A stretch of 64,000 nucleotides of DNA from Oceanospirillaceae bacterium (GTDB taxonomy: Bacteria; Pseudomonadota; Gammaproteobacteria; Pseudomonadales; Litoribrevibacteraceae): positions 434,001 through 498,000 of the forward strand of contig JADFAD010000006.1 in assembly GCA_015665455.1 (NCBI GenBank), given 5' to 3'. Shown here one piece after another: positions 35,223 through 43,667 of the stretch (the first letter of the stretch is position 1; every line of letters begins with the position of its first letter). Made by a program: the position numbers and the translations under genes. The notes under the pieces were generated by a model, which worked only from the letters and a program-made list of their open reading frames with translations, had not been told where the DNA came from and searched no databases.

Positions 35223-37982
35223 ATGTCTAATTCCGTTTGGGTAACGTGGCCAGCGTTGACCAAGTTTGGCTCGTTAGGAATATTGGCAGGTCTTCTCGCA
35301 CTCGGTCTTGAGCGAGAAAAGCTGTTCGACAACAATTTATTTGATTTTGAAAAGTACGATGAGTACAACGCCGATATCGTCTGTGACGAACGAAGTCTAA
35401 CGGCACGTACTGAAGACGGTACCTGTAACACATTGGAAAACCCTGCTGAAGGTTCTGTGCTACGTCGTTTCGGACGTAACGTAGAGTTAGGTGCAGGTCA
35501 CGGCGAAACTGAAGCCGATACATTACTCATTCCAAACCCTCGAGATGTCAGTAATTCGGTGATGGCTCGTAATGAATTTAAGCCTGCAACCAGTGTTAAC
35601 TTCATCGCAGCGTCATGGATTCAGTTCATGGTTCATGACTGGGTAAGCCACGGCCCAAACGCAGTCGATGATCCAATTCAAGTTCCATTACCTGCGGGTG
35701 ATGTTCTGGGCTCTGGAACGTTAGAAATCCAGCGTACAACGCCAGATCCAACCAGAACTTCGGATGAAGAGAACTATCCGGACAGCTATCGAAACGTCAA
35801 CACGCACTGGTGGGATGGTTCACAGCTGTACGGAAGCAGCAAAGAAACATCAGACTCGGTACGTTCGTTTGTTGACGGTAAACTTGCCGTTAATGCTGAC
35901 AATACGTTACCGACTGAGCTACTAAGCGGCATCCCTGTCACTGGTTTCAATGACAACTGGTGGGTTGGTCTAAGCATGATGCACCAATTGTTTGTGTCTG
36001 AGCACAACGCAATTGCAGATATGTTAAAAATCAATAACCCAGGCAAAACAGATCAGTGGATCTACGACAAAGCACGTCTGATTAACGCCGCATTAATGGC
36101 TAAGATCCACACGGTAGAGTGGACACCAGCCATCATTGCTAACCCTGTTACTGAGCGTGCGATGTACGCAAACTGGTGGGGCCTATTTGGCGACCGTGAA
36201 GGCCGTGATAAGTATCAAGCGGAAGTTGAAGCGCTAGCAAACGATTTGGCTAAAACGGATTCTTTCGTAAAAACAATTCTTGGTCTTGATCCTGAATTGA
36301 AAGAAAAGCTGGATGATGCATCGTTCATCGAACACGCTATCGGTGGTCTTGTAGGTTCTCGCGAATCAGACAACGCAGGCACACCCTATACGCTGACCGA
36401 AGAATTCGTTGCAGTTTATCGTATGCACCCACTGCTACGTGACAACATCGAAGTGTATAACATTGGCTCCAATGTGGTATCAGATTCTATTGCGATTGAA
36501 GATACCCGCAATGGTGAAGCAGAAGATATCATGGAGAATCAAGGCGCTGATCGTCTATGGTACTCATTCGGTATCACGCATCCAGGTTCTTTAACACTGC
36601 ACAACTATCCTGAATTCTTGCGTAACTTGTCCATCCCTCTTGTTGGTGATATTGACTTAGCAATGACAGACATCATTCGTGATCGTGAGCGTGGTGTTCC
36701 ACGTTATAACGAATTCCGTCGTCAAATTGGTCTAAACCCAATTACTAAGTTTGAAGACCTCACGTCTGATGAAACAACGTTAAACGAACTTAAGCGCCTG
36801 TATGATAACGACATCGAACAAATCGATGCGCTCGTTGGTCAATTGGCTGAAACGGTTAGACCTGAAGGCTTTGCTTTCGGTGAAACGGCCTTCCAGATTT
36901 TCATCATGAACGCATCTCGTCGTTTAATTACTGACCGTTTCTACACCAAAGACTACACCGATGAAGTTTACACAGCCGAAGGTATCGACTGGGTAGAAGA
37001 AAATACAATGGTTGATGTTTTACGTCGTCATAACCCTGAACTGGTAGGTAGCTTAATTGGTGTGGATAACGCGTTTAAGCCATGGGGATTAAACATTCCT
37101 GATGACTATGAGTCTTGGGGATCTTGTGAGAAGCAACAGCACCTTTGGGTGAATGGCGCAATGCGTACTGAGTATGCAGCCAATGACATGCCTGCGCTAG
37201 AAAACATTGATGTTCTTGGTCTTATTAACCGTATCTTATGGGATAAGGTAAATAATCAAGTGGATGTTGCACCTCCTGGATATGAGAAGCCACTTCACGC
37301 CCATGGTGTAATGGCAAAAGTTGCCTTCACTGCTGAAGAAAACTCACCATACACAGGTTTGTTCCAAGGGTCTGATTGTGGACTGATGCGCCTATCCGTT
37401 ACTGGTAATCCAGACGACAAAGGTTTTGCTCCAGGTTTAGCATGGAAGAGCTTTGTTGATGGTAAGCCATCTGAAAACGTTTCTGCGCTTTACACCCTTT
37501 CAGGTCAAGGCGATAACCATAACTTCTTTGCAAACGAGCTTTCACAGTACGTTTCACCTGAAGCCAATGAAACCTTCGCGACCAGCGCGCTGTTCTCTTC
37601 TGTCACATCGAAGCCAACACGCTTGATGGTGGATGCATTTGCTGACGTAAACCAAGATGGTTCTGCGGCTGCATCAGCTAACTCACCAACTCAAATCTAT
37701 TTTGTACCAAGCAACGAAGTAAAAGGGTTGTTCTCCAGTGATGCGCATGATTTCCGTCAGGATCTCATCACATTGCCACAAGGCACTAAGGTTTATGATG
37801 TGTATGCAACGTCAAAAACCATCAAGTACTCAGTCATTCCTTACTTCAACAAGCGTTATGCTAATGACCGTCGTGATGACGCTCAAAAGATCGGTGAAAT
37901 CACGCTGACGTCTGAGTTCACTTCCTCAGCGTTTGGCGATAATGGCGTATTCTTTAAGCACCAACGCTACGAAGATCGTTAA
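35223..37982 (+). CDS. Fatty-acid alpha-dioxygenase fused to a catalase-like C-terminal domain
   Basis: 919 residues. Residues about 1-625 are a complete alpha-dioxygenase of the haem peroxidase/cyclooxygenase superfamily, expected to add O2 to C2 of fatty acids. Distal His138 is in WIQFMVHDW, the substrate-pocket motif THWWDGSQLYG is at 194-204, carboxylate-binding His296 and Thr301 are in KIHTVEWT, catalytic Tyr399 and proximal His402 are in VYRMHPLL, and Arg566/567 are in NASRRL. Residues about 685-919 show catalase-type motifs in catalase order: LHAHG (691-695), MRLSVTG, FAPGLAWKSFVDG and GQGDNHNFFAN (761-771). The typical catalase haem-Tyr motif is not visible. There is no cleavable signal peptide, only a hydrophobic N-terminal stretch (16-28). 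Confidence 0.88.
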   Translation: MSNSVWVTWPALTKFGSLGILAGLLALGLEREKLFDNNLFDFEKYDEYNADIVCDERSLTARTEDGTCNTLENPAEGSVLRRFGRNVELGAGHGETEADTLLIPNPRDVSNSVMARNEFKPATSVNFIAASWIQFMVHDWVSHGPNAVDDPIQVPLPAGDVLGSGTLEIQRTTPDPTRTSDEENYPDSYRNVNTHWWDGSQLYGSSKETSDSVRSFVDGKLAVNADNTLPTELLSGIPVTGFNDNWWVGLSMMHQLFVSEHNAIADMLKINNPGKTDQWIYDKARLINAALMAKIHTVEWTPAIIANPVTERAMYANWWGLFGDREGRDKYQAEVEALANDLAKTDSFVKTILGLDPELKEKLDDASFIEHAIGGLVGSRESDNAGTPYTLTEEFVAVYRMHPLLRDNIEVYNIGSNVVSDSIAIEDTRNGEAEDIMENQGADRLWYSFGITHPGSLTLHNYPEFLRNLSIPLVGDIDLAMTDIIRDRERGVPRYNEFRRQIGLNPITKFEDLTSDETTLNELKRLYDNDIEQIDALVGQLAETVRPEGFAFGETAFQIFIMNASRRLITDRFYTKDYTDEVYTAEGIDWVEENTMVDVLRRHNPELVGSLIGVDNAFKPWGLNIPDDYESWGSCEKQQHLWVNGAMRTEYAANDMPALENIDVLGLINRILWDKVNNQVDVAPPGYEKPLHAHGVMAKVAFTAEENSPYTGLFQGSDCGLMRLSVTGNPDDKGFAPGLAWKSFVDGKPSENVSALYTLSGQGDNHNFFANELSQYVSPEANETFATSALFSSVTSKPTRLMVDAFADVNQDGSAAASANSPTQIYFVPSNEVKGLFSSDAHDFRQDLITLPQGTKVYDVYATSKTIKYSVIPYFNKRYANDRRDDAQKIGEITLTSEFTSSAFGDNGVFFKHQRYEDR

Positions 37983-38050
37983 TGAATAAAATGAAGGCAA
38001 AATATGATGTATTGTCCGCATTAATCTTGCTCTTCATTGTTTAAGAAAAC

Positions 38051-38088
38051 AAAAAGCCCCAAACAGCATCCGCCGTTTGGGGCTTTTT
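38051..38088 (+). terminator. Terminator of the dioxygenase gene
   Basis: A 14-pair stem, AAAAAGCCCCAAAC with GTTTGGGGCTTTTT, around a 10-base loop. It may also work for lifO transcripts arriving from the other side. Confidence 0.93.
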
Positions 38089-38107
38089 TAACTTAATCAC
38101 TCTTAGT

Positions 38108-38151
38108 GGTTCAGTTTCATTTATAAAGAGCGGTTCAGTTCCATTTATAAA
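38108..38151. repeat. Direct repeat, two 20-base copies
   Basis: GGTTCAGTTTCATTTATAAA (38108-38127) and GGTTCAGTTCCATTTATAAA (38132-38151) differ at one base and are offset by 24 bases, immediately downstream of the lifO stop. Purpose unknown. Confidence 0.9.
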
Positions 38152-38154
38152 TAC

Positions 38155-39195
38155 TTACAAAGCACTGTTCAATGCTCTGACTCTTACACGCTCCGAACCT
38201 GTAAACTGCATATCTATAAGCTCATTAATCGCAACCACAGCATCTTGCTTGCTTAAACCTGAACCCATAATTTCATTTCTTTGGGCAGTATAATCGTCTA
38301 GACGTTGTTTCCACTGGCGACGAGAAACATCCAGTTCAGCCATTGCTTTTGCTGCCTCATCACCTAAGGTTTCGGCCCTCATTTGGTATACATCTTCATC
38401 ACTGGCACCTTCCTTTCTCATATTAACAGCAGCCTCATAGACATCCGCATGCTTTGTGGCTTTCTTTCGAACCTTTCTCAGAGCCTCAGGAAGTGTTTTC
38501 TCTAACGCGTCTAGGCGTTGACGCTTTTCCTCTTTATCCAAAGTCACATTTTGACTGATGCTCAAATGATCAATCATGAAGTTATCGTAGATATCTTCCT
38601 GTTCAAAAAAAGAGCCGTACTCATTGGCGCCAAAATAACGATTTCGCAACTCAGCTAACTGCAGCTTCTGTTGTTTGATCCGGTTCACTTGCGACAGGGA
38701 TTCATCCCCTGTTTGAGCATCCAATTCAGCCAACTCTATTTTATAATCGATGAATCGCTTCAAGAGTGATTGAGCTTGTCTTAACGCAGGCTGCTCTAAC
38801 TGGCTTGTTAGTTCATTCTGAACTCGGCTTAATATGCTTTCTAAAGGCTCCTCTCCCATAGCAGACAGGTAAAATTCAAATAACTCTTTTGTGTCCTGAT
38901 TAACAATCAAATTCCCGTCAGGATCCACCAGTAAACGAATATTATGGCGAATGCCTTGTAAAGAAGCTGGCACCGCTTCTTTGATGACCAACGTCGAGCC
39001 TTCAGCAGCCTGCTTGTACATGTTTTGATTGATGAGTTTTGCTTCAGCAAATTGTTTATGAGCTTTCGAGAAGTGCTGTTCAGACGTGACTTCATCCACG
39101 TATTGAGAGGGTTGATCAATCAACCTTTTCGTTAAAATAAGAGTGACCAAAATAAAACAAACAGTAAGGCCTGTAAGTATAACTTTCTTGTTCAT
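38155..39195 (-). CDS. lifO: Lipase-specific foldase (lipase chaperone)
   Basis: An inner-membrane-anchored periplasmic steric chaperone needed to fold family I.1/I.2 lipases. From ATG 39195 it is 346 residues, with one N-terminal membrane helix (about 5-23). The Lif family motif RxxFDY(F/C)LSAxGE appears as KELFEFYLSAMGE, with conservative changes. The remaining region is the long helical arm. An upstream start at 39228 is less likely because it would precede a well-placed GGA site. It follows lipA on the same strand across a hairpin. Confidence 0.92.
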   Translation of the reverse strand: MNKKVILTGLTVCFILVTLILTKRLIDQPSQYVDEVTSEQHFSKAHKQFAEAKLINQNMYKQAAEGSTLVIKEAVPASLQGIRHNIRLLVDPDGNLIVNQDTKELFEFYLSAMGEEPLESILSRVQNELTSQLEQPALRQAQSLLKRFIDYKIELAELDAQTGDESLSQVNRIKQQKLQLAELRNRYFGANEYGSFFEQEDIYDNFMIDHLSISQNVTLDKEEKRQRLDALEKTLPEALRKVRKKATKHADVYEAAVNMRKEGASDEDVYQMRAETLGDEAAKAMAELDVSRRQWKQRLDDYTAQRNEIMGSGLSKQDAVVAINELIDMQFTGSERVRVRALNSAL

Positions 39196-39217
39196 AGTGA
39201 CGATCCAAGCTAACAAC

Positions 39218-39262
39218 AAAAAAGCCAAGGCTAGCCCTCATAAAAAAATTATGAGGCTAGGC
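39218..39262 (-). terminator. Attenuator-like hairpin between lipA and lifO
   Basis: On the minus strand a stem CTAGCCTCATAA with TTATGAGGGCTAG (one bulge, T-rich loop) is followed by CCTTGGCTTTTTTG, placing a T6 run shortly after the stem. A partial terminator here would make more lipase than foldase transcript. Confidence 0.6.
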
Positions 39263-39339
39263 CACACTGGATCGTTATGACATTAACCTTGGCAAGAACA
39301 TGAAACACATTTAACTATCAATAAGATGTAGATCTGTCT

Positions 39340-40299
39340 TTATAAACCCGCGTTTTTCAAACGATTCGCATGGTTTTTAAAGACTGTTTTAGGGTTCGTT
39401 TCAAACAAGGAAACAAGTCCTAGAACCTGGTTGTTGATATCGATGTGATTCATGAAGTAATCATCACGTAACACCGTACCAAAGTGGTTGGCACAAACGC
39501 CGGTAATACCATCGTTTGGAGCACCTTCAAATGCCAGACCCGTAATCGCAAACAATGGATCAGAGATATCTAAACCACCCGTCAGATGGCCAGCACCGCC
39601 CCATGAATAAAGTTTAATAGGGTTGCCATCAACCGTGACTTCAGCAGGCCCCGTTCCACAGTCAGACGTTGGTAACCCAATTGGGAAAGACGCATTAAAC
39701 TCCGCAGCACCCGCTTCATTGAATTCACCCAACATGGCGTAAATATCAGACTCATCTTTCTTGTTGTCTGACATCAGATTAACCAAATTACCCACAGCAT
39801 TCGCAAAAACTTCAAATAAAACGCCTTGAACTGATCCCGGAGGTGCAACATCCGTGACCAAATCAGCAATCGGTGAACCGGTATGCGGAGTAGACATTGT
39901 CGTTACAGAAGCCACCAAATCAGGACGAACACTCATGACATAACGAGCAGTCATTCCACCTTGACTGTGCCCCATGATATTGAATTTTGTCACGTCACCA
40001 CCCGATGACGCGATGATTTCTTCCATTTGGGCAATCAGTGTTTCACCACGCATGGCGGAACTATCAAATGCATTGATTTTAGCAACGTGAACTTCTGCGC
40101 CTCGGGATTCTAGGCTTGATGGAATTTGATACCAATAATCAACAACAGAAATGGAATCAAATGCAAAAATGCCAGGCACTAGAATGATTGGATTTTCCGT
40201 TTTGGTATACGTGAAATAATCTAAGATGGGCCCCGCCTGAGCTTGAGACGCCATGGATAATGTCGCGGCAACAGCTAATGAACTGAGTGTTTTTTTCAT
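39340..40299 (-). CDS. lipA: Secreted triacylglycerol lipase, family I.1/I.2
   Basis: A true lipase, 319 residues, with a signal peptide (1-22, ending AQA) for Sec export and later type II secretion. NPIILVPGIFAFD holds the oxyanion residue. The nucleophile is Ser112 in IMGHSQGG, the acid Asp263 in PNDGITG and His272 in CANHFGTVLRDDY. Cys214 and Cys269 form the conserved disulfide, and the C-terminal HANRLKNAGL is typical of Pseudomonas-type LipA. It needs the foldase encoded next. The divergent AraC gene is a likely regulator. Confidence 0.96.
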   Translation of the reverse strand: MKKTLSSLAVAATLSMASQAQAGPILDYFTYTKTENPIILVPGIFAFDSISVVDYWYQIPSSLESRGAEVHVAKINAFDSSAMRGETLIAQMEEIIASSGGDVTKFNIMGHSQGGMTARYVMSVRPDLVASVTTMSTPHTGSPIADLVTDVAPPGSVQGVLFEVFANAVGNLVNLMSDNKKDESDIYAMLGEFNEAGAAEFNASFPIGLPTSDCGTGPAEVTVDGNPIKLYSWGGAGHLTGGLDISDPLFAITGLAFEGAPNDGITGVCANHFGTVLRDDYFMNHIDINNQVLGLVSLFETNPKTVFKNHANRLKNAGL

Positions 40300-40584
40300 C
40301 GTTATTCTCTCTTCGCTATTATTTTTATTACTGAAGTGTGTTGTACGGAAAAAGCATAAATGGCGAATTAGAAGAACACTTGTACGTTTTGATGAAGATT
40401 CGATTTAATCACATTAAAAACCTGACTGACTCCCCAAAACAAGAAACTCGAGATGAAATCCTTGTTTCACTCATCTAAAGTACACGCCATGACAGGTTAC
40501 GGATGTAAGTCCAATTTCGAACACTAAAACACTTTACTCCGTTTACAAAAATAAAAATAAGAACTTACAATCAGAGAAACCTTC

Positions 40585-41373
40585 ATGATAGAAAAAGTCT
40601 ATCCATCGTTACTGTATCTGTGGGATAAACGCACCGTATATATTGGCCCACTGTTCGAGCACCTGTCCCTATCTCAGGGGGCTGCAACCTTGGTTATTGC
40701 ACTCGATAAACCAATGTCATTTACAACGAATGAGCAGACTTCACCGGTAGAATGCAGAAGCGTTTTATTACCCGCTGGGTTTTCAGTCAAGATTGATGTG
40801 CAAGATGCCATCATAGTGAACTGTAATTTAGACGCTCTAGGCTCAGACTTTGCCGCTCTATCAAACATCATGGAAAAGCAACAAGGCGGTGTTGCTTACC
40901 AACTCAAAAATGAAGCGGATATGATTTCTGAGTTTCTGGCGATGTACCATTTGCAACAAGATCCCAAGCTCGCCTATGATCACCTCAACAAAATATTAAA
41001 TATAGAAAACCTATTAGATATCAACAACTTCAGTATTGATGAACGCGTTTCTGACGTCATCGATTTAATCAAAGATACGGTTGATAATAATTTATCCGTT
41101 GAAGATTTAGCGAAATCCGTCAACCTTTCTGTCCCTAGGTTAGTCCAAGTATTTAAGAAACAGACGGGCGTTCCCATTCGTCGTTATCGGCTTTGGCATC
41201 GCTTATATGTAGCTGCTATTAAAATGGGTCAAGGGGAAAGTCTGACCGATGCTGCAATCATTGCTGGGTTCACTGATTCTTCCCATCTCTCCCACACCTT
41301 CCGCTCCATGCTAGGAATGAAACCCTCCCTAATTCTAACGCAACCCAATAAGCTGAAATTCATGATTCAGTAA
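40585..41373 (+). CDS. AraC-family transcriptional regulator
   Basis: 262 residues. The C-terminal part holds two helix-turn-helix motifs (LSVEDLAKSVNLSVPRLVQV and SLTDAAIIAGFTDSSHLSH) and ends FRSMLGMKPS, the AraC signature. The N-terminal sensor domain is cupin-like but unassigned (LVIALDKPMSF, VLLPAGFSVKIDV). It is divergent from lipA across 285 bases, so control of the lipase genes is plausible, and an amphipathic or fatty-acid inducer would fit. Confidence 0.9.
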   Translation: MIEKVYPSLLYLWDKRTVYIGPLFEHLSLSQGAATLVIALDKPMSFTTNEQTSPVECRSVLLPAGFSVKIDVQDAIIVNCNLDALGSDFAALSNIMEKQQGGVAYQLKNEADMISEFLAMYHLQQDPKLAYDHLNKILNIENLLDINNFSIDERVSDVIDLIKDTVDNNLSVEDLAKSVNLSVPRLVQVFKKQTGVPIRRYRLWHRLYVAAIKMGQGESLTDAAIIAGFTDSSHLSHTFRSMLGMKPSLILTQPNKLKFMIQ

Positions 41374-41953
41374 CGACAAACGACCTACTGTTCAACCAAA
41401 AAACTCAAATACATTCGACTCTGCAGCCCTTATTTCAGTGCATATCAGTAAAATCCCAAACAATTGAAAGACTTAAAAATCCCTTTTAACATCAGAGATA
41501 TAGTCTTTGAAAACCCTTGGATGAAACACAGTCACCCATCAACAAATCGGTAAAAAGTATTGATTTTAATAATTAACGAATACATTATTAGGAAAATTAC
41601 AGATTGGCCAAGTGGTTAAATAATTGACCACCCACCAAAACAACAAACACTGTAAGTACCGATTTTTATGCTAAAAATGACAAGAGAACAATCGACCGAT
41701 CAAGGTGCAGCCGCTCTATTTAAGCAGCCGCCACCTCTCTTGTTGTCTCAGCCTTCCCCTGTTGCCAAACTCGTTCTTGCAGAAGTACACGACGAGTAGA
41801 TTTCCCCCTATTTAGATCCGTTAACTTAGTGCAAGTTTATTTGCAGTCTATGCTGTACTTGTACAATTAAGATTTTATTTATCAATACGTTGACGACTCG
41901 ATCATTCAGTTCTTAACTTTTCTAATCAAACCCTATTTTATTGGGAGAAATAT
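41374..41953. other. 580-base intergenic region upstream of the amino-acid transporter operon
   Basis: No recognised gene. The centre (41680-41743) can fold: ACAAGAG pairs with CTCTTGT, GGTG with CACC, and an eight-base direct repeat GCAGCCGC (41707-41714, 41724-41731) lies on both sides of the apical loop. The same stretch carries a 43-codon open frame (41668-41799) that lacks a ribosome site. The rest is AT-rich and should contain the operon promoter just before the GGGAG site at 41942. Confidence 0.55.
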
Positions 41954-42724
41954 ATGGGAGAAGCTACTCCCCTGATCGTGAAGGATATTCATAAAACCTT
42001 TAATGATCTGGAAGTTCTCAAAGGCATTTCCTTAGAAGCTCAAAAAGGTGATGTTATCTCGATGATTGGATCCTCAGGGTCCGGTAAGAGTACATTCTTA
42101 CGTTGCATCAACCTTTTAGAAACGCCAACGTCTGGTGAGATCATTGTTCACGGTGAGAACATCGATTTTAAAGTCGACAAACGAGGCGAACGCGTACCTG
42201 CTAATAACAAACAAGTTGAAGCCATGCGTTCCCGCCTGTCTATGGTGTTTCAAGGCTTTAACATGTGGTCTCACATGACCATCATGGAGAACATCATCGA
42301 AGCGCCTGTCAACGTGCTCGGTAAGCCCAAAAAAGAAGCCATGGAACACGCGAAAGAACTGCTAAACAAAGTAGGTATCTACGAGCGAAGAGATTATTAC
42401 CCATCTCAAATGTCAGGCGGCCAACAACAACGAGCAGCCATAGCCCGTGCCTTGGCGATGGAACCCGAGGTTATGCTGTTTGATGAACCAACGTCTGCGC
42501 TTGATCCAGAATTAGTCGGTGAAGTTCTAAAAGTGATGAGAAGCCTTGCCGAAGAAGGCCGTACCATGGTGGTTGTAACTCATGAAATGGCGTTTGCTCG
42601 TGATGTATCGAATCAGGTGATCTTTCTTCATCAAGGTAAAATTGAAGAACAAGGCCACCCGTCTAAAGTCTTTGAAAACCCGGATTCAGAGCGGATGAAG
42701 CAATTCCTCGCTCCGAAATATTAA
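41954..42724 (+). CDS. Polar/basic amino-acid ABC transporter, ATP-binding subunit
   Basis: 256 residues of the HisP/ArtP/AotP type. Walker A is [16 protein letters not shown], the Q-loop is [12 protein letters not shown], the signature is [15 protein letters not shown], and Walker B is [13 protein letters not shown] with the H-loop in [12 protein letters not shown]. It lies first in the operon, before the binding protein and two permeases. The nearby astE gene suggests arginine or ornithine as substrate. Confidence 0.96.
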   Translation: MGEATPLIVKDIHKTFNDLEVLKGISLEAQKGDVISMIGSSGSGKSTFLRCINLLETPTSGEIIVHGENIDFKVDKRGERVPANNKQVEAMRSRLSMVFQGFNMWSHMTIMENIIEAPVNVLGKPKKEAMEHAKELLNKVGIYERRDYYPSQMSGGQQQRAAIARALAMEPEVMLFDEPTSALDPELVGEVLKVMRSLAEEGRTMVVVTHEMAFARDVSNQVIFLHQGKIEEQGHPSKVFENPDSERMKQFLAPKY

Positions 42725-42805
42725 AGTCAGCACAACCATTTAAGTTTAATCACTCAATAATTAAAAAAGTGTCCTTTAACGAGGAAACACAACGGAGAAT
42801 CAGTT

Positions 42806-43567
42806 ATGAAGAAAATCGTTGCAGCAGTTCTTGCATGTGGCCTTGCTGCCACCACCAGCATTGCCATGGCAAAAGACTATAAAGAAGTTCGCCTTGCGGT
42901 TGACGTGCCTTACGAACCATTTGAATTCAAAGCACCTGATGGCTCTCTTACTGGTTTTGAAATTGACTTAGGCAATGCGGTTTGTGCTGAAATGCAGGTT
43001 AAATGCGAATGGGTTGTACAAGCATGGGACGGTATTATCCCTGGTTTATTGGCTCGTAAATACGACGCTATCTTCTCTTCTATGTCGATCAACGAAGACC
43101 GTAAGAAGAAAGTACTTTTTTCTGAGCCATACTACAACACACCTTCTTCATGGTTTGGTCCTAATGCCTCAAAGAGCTTAGACGTGGCAAGTAAAGCATC
43201 CCTTAAAGGTAAGAGTGTTGGTGTTCAACGCGGTACGATTCAAGACAAATACGTGACAGATAACTTCGGCGATTCAGTGGATGTTAAGCGTTATACAACA
43301 GCCGATGATCTTGTTCTTGATCTTAAAGGCGGCCGTCTTGACCTAGTATTCTTAGATTATCCTGTAGGCGAAAATACCATCATCAAAGATGAAAACTTCA
43401 CTGCTATCAGCGATACAATTCAGTTAGGTGACGGCGTAGCGGTTGCTCTGCGTAAGCGAGATAAAGACTTAGCCGCTAAGTTCAACAAAGCACTTGCGAA
43501 AGTCAAGGCAAATGGCACTTACGAAAAGATTATGAATAAATATTTCACTTACAACATCAAAATGTAA
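42806..43567 (+). CDS. Basic amino-acid ABC transporter, periplasmic binding protein
   Basis: 253 residues with a signal peptide (1-22, ending SIAMA). A family 3 solute-binding fold with VRLAVDVPYEPFEFKAPDGSL at the ligand site and the family segment LTGFEIDLGNAVCAEM. It resembles the Lys/Arg/ornithine-binding proteins. A GGAG site precedes ATG. A hairpin downstream may raise its expression above that of the permeases. Confidence 0.95.
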   Translation: MKKIVAAVLACGLAATTSIAMAKDYKEVRLAVDVPYEPFEFKAPDGSLTGFEIDLGNAVCAEMQVKCEWVVQAWDGIIPGLLARKYDAIFSSMSINEDRKKKVLFSEPYYNTPSSWFGPNASKSLDVASKASLKGKSVGVQRGTIQDKYVTDNFGDSVDVKRYTTADDLVLDLKGGRLDLVFLDYPVGENTIIKDENFTAISDTIQLGDGVAVALRKRDKDLAAKFNKALAKVKANGTYEKIMNKYFTYNIKM

Positions 43568-43575
43568 GTCCGTAT

Positions 43576-43597
43576 AAGAGCCTCTCCTGAGGCTCTT
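43576..43597 (+). terminator. Internal hairpin between binding-protein and permease genes
   Basis: A nine-pair stem, AAGAGCCTC with GAGGCTCTT, a four-base loop and a T-rich tail (TTGGTTTTTG). A partial terminator or 3'-end stabiliser fits the need for excess binding protein. Confidence 0.7.
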
Positions 43598-43603
43598 TTG
43601 GTT

Positions 43604-43636
43604 TTTGTAATACCGATTTGGTCTTTGTAATACCGA
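43604..43636. repeat. Direct repeat TTTGTAATACCGA, two copies
   Basis: The 13-base unit occurs at 43604-43616 and 43624-43636, a 20-base period, just after the internal hairpin. It looks like a small local duplication. Confidence 0.85.
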
Positions 43637-43667
43637 ACCTCAAGACAGACGATAGGTAGCATTCAAT

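Noticed and set aside
35223-37982. Simple catalase or generic peroxidase for the 919-residue protein
   Set aside because: The N-terminal two-thirds has alpha-dioxygenase-specific residues (HTVEWT, YRMH, NASRR) that general peroxidases and catalases lack.
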